Positions 7,925 to 15,260 of a stretch of 64,000 nt of DNA are shown here, piece after piece. The stretch is from Oscillibacter hominis (GTDB lineage: Bacteria; Bacillota; Clostridia; Oscillospirales; Oscillospiraceae): positions 2,170,001-2,234,000 of the forward strand of contig NZ_CP060490.1 in assembly GCF_014334055.1 (NCBI RefSeq), in the 5' to 3' direction. Position 1 is the stretch's first letter. Each line of letters starts with the position of its first letter. The translations under genes and the position numbers were made by a program. A model generated the notes under the pieces. That model made no database searches. It was not told where the DNA came from and saw only the letters and a list, made by a program, of their open reading frames with translations.

Positions 7925-9421
7925 GTGAATTACAGAATGGTCGGCTTTATTCTTGGCCGCATTTTACTGGTGGAGTCGGCGTTGATGCTCCTCCCCCTCG
8001 TGGTGACGTTGGCCTACGGCGAGAGCGCCGTGTTTGCCTTCTGCCTCCCCATTGTGCTTTCGGCACTGTGCGGCGCGGCGCTGGGTATCCGCACACCGAA
8101 AAATACCGCCATCTACGCCAAAGAGGGCCTCGTGATCGTGGCTCTTTCCTGGCTGGTGATGTCCCTGTTCGGCGCGCTGCCCTTTTATCTCTGCGGCTCC
8201 TTTTCCAGCTATGTGGACTGCTTTTTCGAGACTGTTTCCGGCTTCACCACCACCGGCGCCAGCATCCTGACGGAGGTCGAGTCCCTGGAGCACGGAATCC
8301 TCTTTTGGCGCAGCTTCACCCACTGGGTGGGCGGCATGGGCGTGCTGGTCTTTGTGATGGCCATTTTACCGCTGGCCGGAGGCCGCAGCGTCCATCTGCT
8401 GCGGGCGGAGGTGCCCGGTCCCTCTGTGGGCAAGCTGGTGAGCCGCCTGGGCAACACCGCCAAAATCCTCTATGGCATCTACATTGTGCTGACGCTGATC
8501 GAGGTTCTCCTTCTGCTCGCAGGAGGCATGTCCCTGTTTGATTCGCTGATCCACTCCTTCGGCTCGGCGGGCACCGGCGGCTTCTCCAACCGCAACCTCA
8601 GCGTGGGCGCCTACGACAACGCCTACTTCGATGTGGTCATCGGCACGTTTATGCTGCTTTTCGGCGTAAACTTCAACCTGTACTACTTCCTGCTGCTGCG
8701 CCGCTTCCAGGAGGTGTTCCGCTCCGAGGAGCTGAAGGTCTATCTTGGAATCGTCTTCGCCTCGGTGATGATGATTGCGGTCAATCTGCTGCGTTTTTAC
8801 GACACCTTCCTCCAGTGCCTGCGCTATGCCTTCTTCCAGGTGTCGTCCATCATCACCACCACAGGCTACGCCACGGCGGACTTCGAGCAGTGGCCCTCTT
8901 TTTCCAAAACCATCCTGGTGATCCTGATGTTCATCGGCGCCTCGGCGGGCTCCACCGGCGGCGGCATCAAGGTGGCCCGGATTGTCATTCTCTGCAAATC
9001 CTCCTACCGGGACCTGCAGCGGATGCTCCACCCCCACGCCGTCACCACCGTCCGTTTTGAGGGCAAGCCCCTGGACGAAAAGACCCTGCGTGGTACTTAT
9101 GTGTTCTTCTCCATCTACATGGGTATTTTTGCCCTGTCGATCCTCCTTTTGTCCCTGGAGCATTTTGACCTGATCACCACCTTCACCGCCGTGACCGCCT
9201 GCATCAACAACATCGGTCCCGGCCTCTCCCTGGTGGGGCCCATGGGGAACTACTCCGGCTTTTCCGACCTCGGAAAGCTCCTGCTCTCCTTTGACATGCT
9301 GGTGGGCCGACTGGAGATTTTCCCTGTGCTGATGCTGCTGGCGCCCTCGGTTTGGAAAAAGCCCCGGCGCTTTTCCCCAAGCAAAAAGCCCTGTCCCTAT
9401 GAAATAGAGGAGGATGCCTGA
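7925..9421 (+). CDS. trkH: Potassium uptake channel TrkH
   Basis: 498 aa; GTG start 8 bases after AAGGAGG. Multi-pass membrane protein with the four pore-loop repeats of the Trk/Ktr family, for example SGFTTTGASIL, GSAGTGGFSNRN, ITTTGYATADFEQWP and a final NNIGPGLSLVGP loop, each with the selectivity Gly. It imports K+ (possibly Na+-coupled) together with TrkA, encoded just upstream. The TGA stop (9419-9421) lies in the 4-base loop of a perfect terminator hairpin, so the last codons are also terminator stem. Confidence 0.96.
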   Translation: MNYRMVGFILGRILLVESALMLLPLVVTLAYGESAVFAFCLPIVLSALCGAALGIRTPKNTAIYAKEGLVIVALSWLVMSLFGALPFYLCGSFSSYVDCFFETVSGFTTTGASILTEVESLEHGILFWRSFTHWVGGMGVLVFVMAILPLAGGRSVHLLRAEVPGPSVGKLVSRLGNTAKILYGIYIVLTLIEVLLLLAGGMSLFDSLIHSFGSAGTGGFSNRNLSVGAYDNAYFDVVIGTFMLLFGVNFNLYYFLLLRRFQEVFRSEELKVYLGIVFASVMMIAVNLLRFYDTFLQCLRYAFFQVSSIITTTGYATADFEQWPSFSKTILVILMFIGASAGSTGGGIKVARIVILCKSSYRDLQRMLHPHAVTTVRFEGKPLDEKTLRGTYVFFSIYMGIFALSILLLSLEHFDLITTFTAVTACINNIGPGLSLVGPMGNYSGFSDLGKLLLSFDMLVGRLEIFPVLMLLAPSVWKKPRRFSPSKKPCPYEIEEDA

Positions 9422-9440
9422 CGGCATCCTCCTCTATTTC
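9401..9440. terminator. Perfect 18-bp terminator hairpin shared by trkH and the convergent yitT-like gene
   Basis: Arms 9401-9418 and 9423-9440 are exact reverse complements; the loop TGAC contains the trkH stop codon. The stop of the convergent gene (TGA, 9439-9441) overlaps the other arm. The flanks read AAATAG/CTATTT rather than a long U-run, so efficiency is uncertain, though the stem is very stable. Confidence 0.75.
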
Positions 9441-10323
9441 ATCCATTGAGTTTTTTGACGAAATTTCCGTCCACCGTCACGCCCTGGTTGATGATGAAAA
9501 AGGCGTGGGGGTCAATCTCATGCACCGCGTGGCGCAAGTCCTCGATCTCATACTTGGAAAGGCACACACACAGCACCCGGATCTCGTCCCCCGTATAGCC
9601 GCCGTGGCCCTCCCAATAGGTCACGCCCCTGCCCATGCGCTCCATAATAAACTGGGGCAGCTCCGGGTGCTCATCCTTGGTGAAAATCAGCACCTGAACG
9701 GTGATGTTCTGCTGGTGCATCCGATCCAGCACCATGGCGGAGAAGAAGTTATAAATCACTGAGTAAATCACGATGGTGGGCCGGAACAGCATAAGACATG
9801 CCCCATAGAGGAAAAAGTTAAAGGTCAGGTTGAACTTGCCCACGGTAAAGCCCCGCTTCTTGGAGAGGTACAGCCCCACCACATCCAGCCCGCCGCCGGA
9901 ATAGCCGCAGGTCAGCACGATGCCGTTGCCCACGCCGCCCAAGATGCCGCCCAGCAGGCAGGAGGTCAGCTTATCGTAGATCACCGGGGTCTCCGGCACC
10001 GGAATGACCGCGTAGAAGAGGGAGTAGGCCAGGGTGCAGATCAGGGTATTCACCGCCATCTCCTTGCCAAGGCTCTTGAAAGCCAGGAGCAAAATGGGGA
10101 TGTTGGCCAGGAAATAGAGGATGCCGGCCAGGTCGCCGCCGGACAGTGAAACGCCTAAGCCCTCCTGCAGCAGCGTCCGGATCACCTGGCACAGCCCCAA
10201 TAGGCCGCCTGTATAAAATCCATGGGGCACGATAAAAATATTGACCGCAAGCGATGCCACGACTGCGCCGCAAAGGGCCACCACGAGACGCAGCCAGCGA
10301 TTGTGCATTGCACGATAAGCCAA
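9439..10323 (-). CDS. YitT family membrane protein (DUF161 plus DUF2179)
   Basis: 294 aa from a TTG start at 10321-10323, chosen because AGAGGTGA lies 8 bases upstream; an ATG 15 bp further in (10306-10308) has no ribosome site. About five membrane segments are followed by a cytosolic C-terminal DUF2179 domain (about 215-290; VQVLIFTKDEHPELPQFIMERMGRG..). The motif FIVPHGFYTGGLLGL at the N-terminus and the repeated GYSGGGLDVVGLYLSKK are family hallmarks. The transported substance of the family is not established. It is a single gene, convergent with trkH and sharing its terminator. Confidence 0.88.
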   Translation of the reverse strand: MAYRAMHNRWLRLVVALCGAVVASLAVNIFIVPHGFYTGGLLGLCQVIRTLLQEGLGVSLSGGDLAGILYFLANIPILLLAFKSLGKEMAVNTLICTLAYSLFYAVIPVPETPVIYDKLTSCLLGGILGGVGNGIVLTCGYSGGGLDVVGLYLSKKRGFTVGKFNLTFNFFLYGACLMLFRPTIVIYSVIYNFFSAMVLDRMHQQNITVQVLIFTKDEHPELPQFIMERMGRGVTYWEGHGGYTGDEIRVLCVCLSKYEIEDLRHAVHEIDPHAFFIINQGVTVDGNFVKKLNG

Positions 10324-10418
10324 GGCGGAGTCACCTCTTCTCTGGAACGTTCTAATGCGAATTATATGGGAACTTTCCAGAAAGTCAAGGGAAATCTGTA
10401 ATTTGCAGACGCTGCAGT

Positions 10419-10715
10419 TCAAAGCCCGTATCGCAGGCAGCGGTACAGCCGCTTTTTGGCCCGGCAGATGGTCCGGGAAACCGTGGAGGTCACCACCCCC
10501 AGCTCCGCCGCAATCTCCGGCATGGTCTTTCCCTCGTCGTAGTACATGGCCAGCATCTGCCGCTGCCTGGGCGTCAGCTCCTGCTCCCTGGCCCGGCGGA
10601 GGTTCCGGCGCAGGCGGCTCAGCTGTTCTTCATTGTCCTCCTGCACGCTGCGCAGCCACACGCTCATATCGCCGGCAATCCCGCCGGCCCTGGAATCATA
10701 GGGTGTACTTTTCAT
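10419..10715 (-). CDS. Small sigma-70 region 4-like DNA-binding protein
   Basis: 98 aa. The C-terminal half is a region-4 helix-turn-helix: LTPRQRQMLAMYYDEGKTMP then EIAAELGVVTSTVSRTICRAKKRL. There is no region 2, so it is not a complete sigma factor; such short proteins occur in prophages and conjugative elements as late regulators. Its start overlaps the end of the preceding gene by 20 bp, which suggests coupled translation. It is the last gene of a three-gene cluster beside tRNA genes. Confidence 0.75.
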   Translation of the reverse strand: MKSTPYDSRAGGIAGDMSVWLRSVQEDNEEQLSRLRRNLRRAREQELTPRQRQMLAMYYDEGKTMPEIAAELGVVTSTVSRTICRAKKRLYRCLRYGL

Positions 10716-10929
10716 TTCGATAGTAGCTCCTATCGTAGTAATGCGCCGTCAGCAGCGCCAGATCCCTGGCCTCCTGCAGCAGCGGCATCAGGTCCGTGAT
10801 GCGCCGCTTCAGCCGCCAGCATTCCTCCGGATCCTCTTCCTGCACCAGCTGCACCCGCAGCTCCCGGATGCGCGCTCGGATGGCTGCCTCACTGTCCCGG
10901 TAGGATACGGACAGTTCCAAAAGCGTCAT
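10696..10929 (-). CDS. Small alpha-helical protein of unknown function
   Basis: 77 aa from the ATG at 10927-10929, which overlaps the last bases of the upstream zinc-ribbon gene (ATGA-type). The sequence is mostly helical and charged (SEAAIRARIRELRVQLVQEE), possibly a coiled coil around 10-50, ending in a Tyr-rich tail. I do not recognise a family. It overlaps both neighbours, which supports a real coupled operon. Confidence 0.6.
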   Translation of the reverse strand: MTLLELSVSYRDSEAAIRARIRELRVQLVQEEDPEECWRLKRRITDLMPLLQEARDLALLTAHYYDRSYYRNEKYTL

Positions 10930-11114
10930 ATCCTCTTCTCCCCTCCCCGAACCAGGCGGAACGGAGAAAACACCTCCCTGGCAAAGCCAGGAAAGCAGTC
11001 CTCGCAAATTTTACCGCCGTTGATGTACCAATACTGTTCCCCGCCGCCGATCTCCCGGCCGCAACGGCTGCAGACCGGGCCGCCGCATCGCAGGGCATAG
11101 CGCGGATACCGCAA
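10926..11114 (-). CDS. Small zinc-ribbon protein
   Basis: 62 aa. The start is TTG at 11112-11114 with GGAGGGG about 6 bases upstream. Two Cys pairs, CSRC and CEDC, frame the short domain CSRCGREIGGGEQYWYINGG, a likely zinc ribbon. First gene of the overlapping trio (zinc ribbon, unknown helical, sigma-region-4-like). Its promoter region abuts the divergent tRNA promoter at 11145. No function can be assigned; a prophage-derived module is possible. Confidence 0.65.
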   Translation of the reverse strand: MRYPRYALRCGGPVCSRCGREIGGGEQYWYINGGKICEDCFPGFAREVFSPFRLVRGGEKRI

Positions 11115-11144
11115 ATTAACCCCTCCAAATCTGAAAAAATCGTA

Positions 11145-11173
11145 TTGACAAAACCGTCAGTTTCTGTTAAGAT
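11145..11173 (+). promoter_or_regulatory. Promoter of the tRNA-Thr/tRNA-Tyr operon
   Basis: -35 TTGACA (11145-11150), 17-bp spacer, -10 TAAGAT (11168-11173), 20 bp before the mature tRNA-Thr end. Confidence 0.85.
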
Positions 11174-11192
11174 AATCCATGCTGTTGGAAAT

Positions 11193-11268
11193 GCTGGTGT
11201 AGCTCAGCTGGTAGAGCAGCTGATTTGTAATCAGCAGGTCGGGGGTTCGAATCCGTCCACCAGCTCCA
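11193..11268 (+). tRNA. tRNA-Thr (anticodon TGT)
   Basis: 76-nt cloverleaf: acceptor GCTGGTG/CACCAGC, anticodon stem CTGAT/ATCAG with loop TTTGTAA, T-loop GGTTCGAATCC, genomically encoded CCA end. Confidence 0.97.
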
Positions 11269-11281
11269 GTATTTTGAATAT

Positions 11282-11366
11282 GGGGGAATTCCCGAGTGGC
11301 CAAAGGGGACAGACTGTAAATCTGCTGGCTTCGCCTTCGGTGGTTCGAATCCACCTTCCCCCACCA
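11282..11366 (+). tRNA. tRNA-Tyr (anticodon GTA)
   Basis: 85-nt class II tRNA: acceptor GGGGGAA/TTCCCCC, anticodon stem around ACTGTAAAT giving GTA, long variable arm (GCTGGCTTCGCCTTC), encoded CCA. Thirteen bases after tRNA-Thr, so co-transcribed. Confidence 0.97.
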
Positions 11367-11403
11367 AAGTCCGCTGTGCCCGTCGGTGCAGCGGACTTTT
11401 TTG
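11367..11403 (+). terminator. Terminator of the tRNA-Thr/tRNA-Tyr operon
   Basis: Arms AAGTCCGCTG (11367-11376) and CAGCGGACTT (11389-11398), followed by a run of T to 11402. Confidence 0.85.
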
Positions 11404-11453
11404 GACTTTTCTGCATGTTTAACCAGATAAAGTGTTTTGTTTGATGCATAATA

Positions 11454-11466
11454 ACAAGAATCTTGT
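11454..11466. promoter_or_regulatory. Operator 1 upstream of the XRE-S24 regulator gene
   Basis: Perfect palindrome ACAAGAATCTTGT centred on 11460. An identical 13-mer sits at 11515-11527, 61 bp (about six helical turns) away. Probable binding site of the regulator encoded at 11598. Confidence 0.7.
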
Positions 11467-11514
11467 TTATACTGTAAGCATACCACACTTGTCCTGTGTT
11501 GTCAATCCCATTTT

Positions 11515-11527
11515 ACAAGAATCTTGT
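11515..11527. promoter_or_regulatory. Operator 2 upstream of the XRE-S24 regulator gene
   Basis: Identical palindrome ACAAGAATCTTGT centred on 11521, ending 10 bp before the -35 box at 11537. Together with operator 1 it fits looping or cooperative autoregulation. Confidence 0.72.
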
Positions 11528-11536
11528 TTTACGGAA

Positions 11537-11565
11537 TTGACAACGTTACCTTTTCAGGTTAAGAT
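11537..11565 (+). promoter_or_regulatory. Promoter of the XRE-S24 regulator gene
   Basis: -35 TTGACA (11537-11542), 17-bp spacer, -10 TAAGAT (11560-11565); about 32 bp before the start codon. Confidence 0.85.
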
Positions 11566-11597
11566 AACAATGGCTACACAAGGAGGGGAGGATTTGC

Positions 11598-12353
11598 ATG
11601 AATTTTGGTGAACGGCTGCGGGCCCGGCGGGAAGCGCTGCAGATGTCCCGAGACGGGTTAGCCGAGCTCTTAGGCGTATCCCGCTCTGCCATCGGAAATT
11701 ACGAGACCGGAGTCAGCTTTCCAAAGGAAGAGGTCATGCTGAAGCTGTTTGACAGCTTGCATGTGGACGCCAACTATCTCTTTCAGGACAGCTTTTCCGC
11801 TCCGGAAACGGGATTTACCCACGCCGAACGCACCCTGCTGGAAAAATACAGGAGCCTCCCCCAGGTGGGCCGCCGGACGGTCCAGTCTGTGGTCAGTGCC
11901 CTGTGTGTCTATCGGGATGAGCTGGAGCAGGAACAGCCGGAGCCGGAGCTGCGTCAGATCCCGCTGTATTGCAGCCCTGCCGCCGCCGGCTATGCGGCGC
12001 CCGTCTTTGGGGAGGACTATGATCTGATCCCGGTGACGGAGGAGGTCCCTAAGGGCGCGGAGTACGCCATCCGGATCCAGGGTGACTCCATGACGCCCCA
12101 GATTGCGGACGGCTCGGTGGTCTATATCAACCGGGACCCCATTTCCAACGGAGACATCGGCATCTTCTGCGTGGATGGCGACATGCTGTGCAAGCAGTAT
12201 TGCCGGGACGAGCGGCTGGGGATTGTATACCTATTTTCCCTCAACCGCCGCCGCTCCGACGCAGACGTTGTGCTGACCGCAAGCAGCGGCCGGACCCTGG
12301 TCTGTTTCGGACGCGTTATGATACACGCCTGCCCCCTGCCGGGACTGGACTAA
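11598..12353 (+). CDS. XRE-family repressor with S24 (LexA-like) autopeptidase domain
   Basis: 251 aa; ATG after AGGAGGGGAGG. Residues 1-60 are a Cro/CI helix-turn-helix (LRARREALQMSRDGLAELLG then VSRSAIGNYETG). After a linker, residues 140-245 are an S24 domain with the catalytic Ser in IQGDSMTPQ and Lys in LCKQY. Such proteins repress until self-cleavage, usually on DNA damage. The expected Ala-Gly cleavage bond may be in the YCSPAAAGYAAP segment near 135. Twin palindromic operators and a strong promoter lie directly upstream, so it likely represses itself. No SOS or phage genes follow it, so other targets must lie elsewhere; it may be a chromosomal stress repressor or a prophage remnant. 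Confidence 0.9.
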   Translation: MNFGERLRARREALQMSRDGLAELLGVSRSAIGNYETGVSFPKEEVMLKLFDSLHVDANYLFQDSFSAPETGFTHAERTLLEKYRSLPQVGRRTVQSVVSALCVYRDELEQEQPEPELRQIPLYCSPAAAGYAAPVFGEDYDLIPVTEEVPKGAEYAIRIQGDSMTPQIADGSVVYINRDPISNGDIGIFCVDGDMLCKQYCRDERLGIVYLFSLNRRRSDADVVLTASSGRTLVCFGRVMIHACPLPGLD

Positions 12354-12360
12354 AGGAACC

Positions 12361-12398
12361 AAAAAGAGTGCGCCGTAATCATACGGCGCACTCTTTTT
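12361..12398. terminator. Bidirectional terminator between the S24 regulator and HAD genes
   Basis: Near-perfect hairpin: A-run plus GAGTGCGCCGTA, loop ATCA, TACGGCGCACTC plus T-run. Serves both convergent genes. Confidence 0.9.
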
Positions 12399-12407
12399 TC
12401 AAACGTT

Positions 12408-13118
12408 CTAACGGGAGCTTTCTACCATGTACCGGCGCAGCTCGTCAAATCCGCCGTGGGGGTAGGCGGACAGATCCGCTCCTTGTTTGTTGATGAGGCA
12501 GTCGGTCAGCAGGAAGACCTCCATCCCCACCGCGCGGGCCACCATATCCTCCTCCACGTCATTTCCCACCATCAGGCACTCTCCGGGCTCACAGCGTAGC
12601 CTCTCCGCAATGTCCCGGTAGTAGGCCGGGTTGGGCTTGCAGTAGCCTGTATTTTCATAGGTGGTGTAGAGCGCAAAGTCCTGCGGCTCCAAACCTGCCC
12701 ACCGGATCCTGCTCTCCGTGGCCACGGATGGGAAGATGGGGTTGGTTGCCAGCACAAGGCGATAGCCCCGGCCCTTCAGCTCCTCCACCGTCCGCTTGGC
12801 CTCCGGGTTGAAGCCGCAGACCTCCGCCACCTGCTGGAATTCCCGGCGGTAATACTCGTCAAATAGTGGGTAATCCCTTAGAACCCTCTCCCCAAAAATG
12901 CCGCGGAAGCACTTCCAAAAGGCCTCCTCATTGGTGCAGCTCCCGTCGTTTCGCACCATGGCCGCGGTGCCGGCCCAGATTCCGTCGATCAGCGCGTTCG
13001 GCTCATAGCCGTGAGGTGCCAGCTTGACGGCCAGCCGCTTGAAGTACGCCTTGGTAAACAGGTCCTGGTCCATGGGCAGCAGCGTGCCGTCCAGGTCGAA
13101 TAAAATGGTTTTGATCAT
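12408..13118 (-). CDS. HAD-superfamily hydrolase
   Basis: 236 aa. HAD motifs are complete: motif I DLDGTLL (Asp9, Asp11 region), motif II in LATNPIFPS, motif III Lys in YCKPNP and motif IV GNDVEEDM. The insertion after motif I is an all-helical cap (C1 type), as in phosphoglycolate-phosphatase-like enzymes. It most likely dephosphorylates a small metabolite in the cytoplasm; substrate unknown. It lies 21 bp after the SDR gene and is probably co-transcribed with it. Confidence 0.88.
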   Translation of the reverse strand: MIKTILFDLDGTLLPMDQDLFTKAYFKRLAVKLAPHGYEPNALIDGIWAGTAAMVRNDGSCTNEEAFWKCFRGIFGERVLRDYPLFDEYYRREFQQVAEVCGFNPEAKRTVEELKGRGYRLVLATNPIFPSVATESRIRWAGLEPQDFALYTTYENTGYCKPNPAYYRDIAERLRCEPGECLMVGNDVEEDMVARAVGMEVFLLTDCLINKQGADLSAYPHGGFDELRRYMVESSR

Positions 13119-13139
13119 GGATATCCTCTCTCTATATGA

Positions 13140-13874
13140 TTATACAATAAATCCGCCGTCGGCGGTGATGACCTGTCCCGTGATAAAGGACGCTTCATCG
13201 GAGGCCAGGAAGGCCACCAAACCGGCGATATCCGCCGGCGTGCCCAGGCGGCCCAGGGGAGTTTGTGCGGCCAGGTCCCGGCGGGTCTCCTCCGGCAGCA
13301 CAGACAGCATGTCCGTGTCGATGACGCCGGGCGCCACGCAGTTGACCCGGATGTGGGAGGGGCCCAACTCCATGGCAAGGGAACGGGTCAGGCCGATGAC
13401 GGCGGCCTTTGTAGCGGAGTAGACCACCTCGCAGGAGGCGCCCCGCTGGCCCCAGATGGAGGAGGTGTTGATGATGCATCCCTCCTTTTCGTGGATCATG
13501 TTGGGAAGCACCGCCTGGATGGTGTGAAAGGCCCCGTTGAGGTTTACGCCGAAATAGCGGTTCCACTGCTCTTCCGTTACATCCTGAAACAGCATCTGCC
13601 CAGCCACGCCCGCGTTGTTCACCAGCAGCGAAACCGGTCCAAATTCCTGCTCCACCGCGCGGACCATCCGGTCCACGTCCGCCCGGCTGGCCACATCGGC
13701 CTGCTCCACCATCACACGGCAGCCCTTGTCCTTCAGTTCCAATGCCAGGGCCTCCGCCTCTTCCCGGTGAACCAGATAATTGATGCACACCGCCCATCCG
13801 CTTTGGGCAAGACGGGCGGCGGTCTGCCGTCCTATGCCCCGGGCGGAACCGGTAACCAATGCAATCTTCTCCAT
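13140..13874 (-). CDS. Short-chain dehydrogenase/reductase (FabG-like)
   Basis: 244 aa, typical SDR length. NAD(P) motif TGSARGIG at 8-15, NNAG around 90, catalytic Ser in NTSSIWGQ and YSATK around 155, C-terminal FITGQVITADGGF. Sequence is close to 3-oxoacyl-ACP reductases, but its place away from fatty-acid genes and beside a HAD phosphatase suggests another substrate, for example a sugar or polyol. Same direction as the HAD gene; divergent from tRNA-Val. Confidence 0.9.
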   Translation of the reverse strand: MEKIALVTGSARGIGRQTAARLAQSGWAVCINYLVHREEAEALALELKDKGCRVMVEQADVASRADVDRMVRAVEQEFGPVSLLVNNAGVAGQMLFQDVTEEQWNRYFGVNLNGAFHTIQAVLPNMIHEKEGCIINTSSIWGQRGASCEVVYSATKAAVIGLTRSLAMELGPSHIRVNCVAPGVIDTDMLSVLPEETRRDLAAQTPLGRLGTPADIAGLVAFLASDEASFITGQVITADGGFIV

Positions 13875-13939
13875 AGTAACCTCCTGCTTTGATCTTTTGA
13901 TCAGTATAGCAATTTTTTCGAATTTTTACAAGAAAACCG

Positions 13940-13968
13940 TTGACAAATTCCATTCTATACGGTAACAT
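13940..13968 (+). promoter_or_regulatory. Promoter of tRNA-Val
   Basis: -35 TTGACA (13940-13945), 17-bp spacer, -10 TAACAT (13963-13968), 16 bp before the tRNA. Confidence 0.8.
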
Positions 13969-13983
13969 ATATTCGTTCGCTTC

Positions 13984-14060
13984 GGACGATTAGCTCAGCT
14001 GGCTAGAGCACCTGCTTGACGTGCAGGGGGTCACAGGTTCGAGTCCTGTATCGTCCACCA
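13984..14060 (+). tRNA. tRNA-Val (anticodon GAC)
   Basis: 77-nt cloverleaf: acceptor GGACGAT/ATCGTCC, anticodon stem CCTGC/GCAGG with loop TTGACGT, T-arm CAGGTTCGAGTCCTG, encoded CCA. Confidence 0.97.
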
Positions 14061-14095
14061 AAAAAGAACCAGTCTTTGGACTGGTTCTTTTTTTC
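14061..14095 (+). terminator. Terminator of tRNA-Val
   Basis: Arms AAAAAGAACCAGTC and GACTGGTTCTTTTT around loop TTTG, then more T. Its A-run side could also end the convergent creatininase-family transcript. Confidence 0.9.
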
Positions 14096-14119
14096 TTTGG
14101 CTGCTCAGCCGCTATTCCA

Positions 14120-14968
14120 TCAGGGCTGATCCCCGCCAGGCAGATTCAGGGCACGTGAAAGGGCCCTGGCAAGGCAGGCGTGGTGCCGCTCCGCGTCGTA
14201 GCGGAGGTACGCGCTGCCCGCCGGGTCGCCGCAGTAGCCCTTGGGAATCAAATCCCGGTCCTCCCGGCTTCCCGTCCGCCACTTCCCGATCTGTTCTCCC
14301 TGGAGCCGCGTGGGCTTCAGGGAAGGGATCGGTGCCTCGCGCACCAGGTCTGGAATCAGCTCCCGCATGGCGGCTGTCTCAAAGGCCCCGGCGTGGACGT
14401 CGAACTCATCCGCTTCCTCCCGCTGAGCCGTATAAAAGTCCTTTTCCTCAAACTGCAGCACAATAGCAAAGCTCTCATCGCCCCGGAGCCCTCTGCGGGA
14501 GAGCTCGCTCTCATAAACCGGCCAGTAAGCCTTAAGGGGAAGCTCCTGATTGGCCGACTGGATGGCCTCCATCATGGCCTCCTGGTGAAAGTTGTCGCCA
14601 TGTACGTTGAAGAATACGACCCGCTCAAAGCCCGCTCTGCTGAGGCTCTCCAAAATCTCCTTTACCGAGCGGACGATGGCCTCCCGGCTGGCCGTAAAGG
14701 AGCCTGGGAACTGGCGGGTCAGCGCCTGGATGCCGCCCCAGTAGAACGGCGGCGCCACCAGGGAAGGAATGCCCGCCTGCCTCCAGTCCTCCATGACCGC
14801 AAAGGCCTGGATAACGGACGTATAGATGTCGGTACCCAAGGGGAGGTGCGGCCCATGGGCCTCCACCACGCCTACTGGAAGCAGCACAACCGACCGCCGC
14901 CGGGCGGCCTCCTCCACCTCTTCCCAAGTCATTCCAAGCATGGTCTGCTCCAAAAATGTCTGACTCAT
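14120..14968 (-). CDS. Creatininase-family amidohydrolase
   Basis: 282 aa. The metal-binding signature of the family is intact: PVGVVEAHGPHLPLGTD (Glu, His, Asp ligands around 31-47), the central His in FFNVHGDN, and DVHAGAFETA with His and Glu. Members hydrolyse cyclic or linear amides such as creatinine, formamidopyrimidines or mycofactocin precursors in the cytoplasm; the substrate here is not evident. It is a single minus-strand gene with its own likely promoter, next to the NhaC-PHP operon. The SAxxG-type substrate region differs from classical creatininase, so true creatinine use is doubtful. Confidence 0.88.
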   Translation of the reverse strand: MSQTFLEQTMLGMTWEEVEEAARRRSVVLLPVGVVEAHGPHLPLGTDIYTSVIQAFAVMEDWRQAGIPSLVAPPFYWGGIQALTRQFPGSFTASREAIVRSVKEILESLSRAGFERVVFFNVHGDNFHQEAMMEAIQSANQELPLKAYWPVYESELSRRGLRGDESFAIVLQFEEKDFYTAQREEADEFDVHAGAFETAAMRELIPDLVREAPIPSLKPTRLQGEQIGKWRTGSREDRDLIPKGYCGDPAGSAYLRYDAERHHACLARALSRALNLPGGDQP

Positions 14969-15082
14969 CGCGTTCCCTCCTGAAGTAATTTTGGTCTTCG
15001 CAATCCAATCGGCGGCTGCCCAAACCGCTTGTCAGGATGTGGGCGGCCCCTTTCCGCAAACTGGAAGAACGGATTTGTTTTT

Positions 15083-15111
15083 ATGATAGCACAGTTGCCC
15101 CCCATTTGCAC
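15083..15111 (-). promoter_or_regulatory. Possible extended -10 promoter of the creatininase-family gene
   Basis: Minus strand: TGCTATCAT with -10 TATCAT at 15083-15088; the -35 position (GTGCAA) is poor. The TGN extension may compensate. Confidence 0.4.
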
Positions 15112-15227
15112 GAATCCCTGTAAATGAAAGAGCCAAATGCAGCGGCTTGAAAGCAGTTTTTCTCCGGCGCAATACTGTAATGCATGCAGAGGGATTTTGA
15201 TTGATTCGGCAGTTGGGCAGAAAAAAG

Positions 15228-15255
15228 GCCCGCGGCAGACATGTCTGCCGCGGGC
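15228..15255 (-). terminator. Terminator of the NhaC-PHP operon
   Basis: Arms GCCCGCGGCAGAC (15228-15240) and GTCTGCCGCGGGC (15243-15255); on the minus strand it is followed by a T-run (AAAAAA at 15221-15226). Confidence 0.85.
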
Positions 15256-15260
15256 TGTTT

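Noticed and set aside
13926..13936. Half-site of the ACAAGAATCTTGT operator before tRNA-Val (TACAAGAAAAC)
   Set aside because: Only one arm matches; not palindromic.
10926..14060. Integrated prophage at the tRNA cluster
   Set aside because: No integrase, terminase, capsid or att repeats; only a small regulator trio and an S24 repressor hint at past elements.
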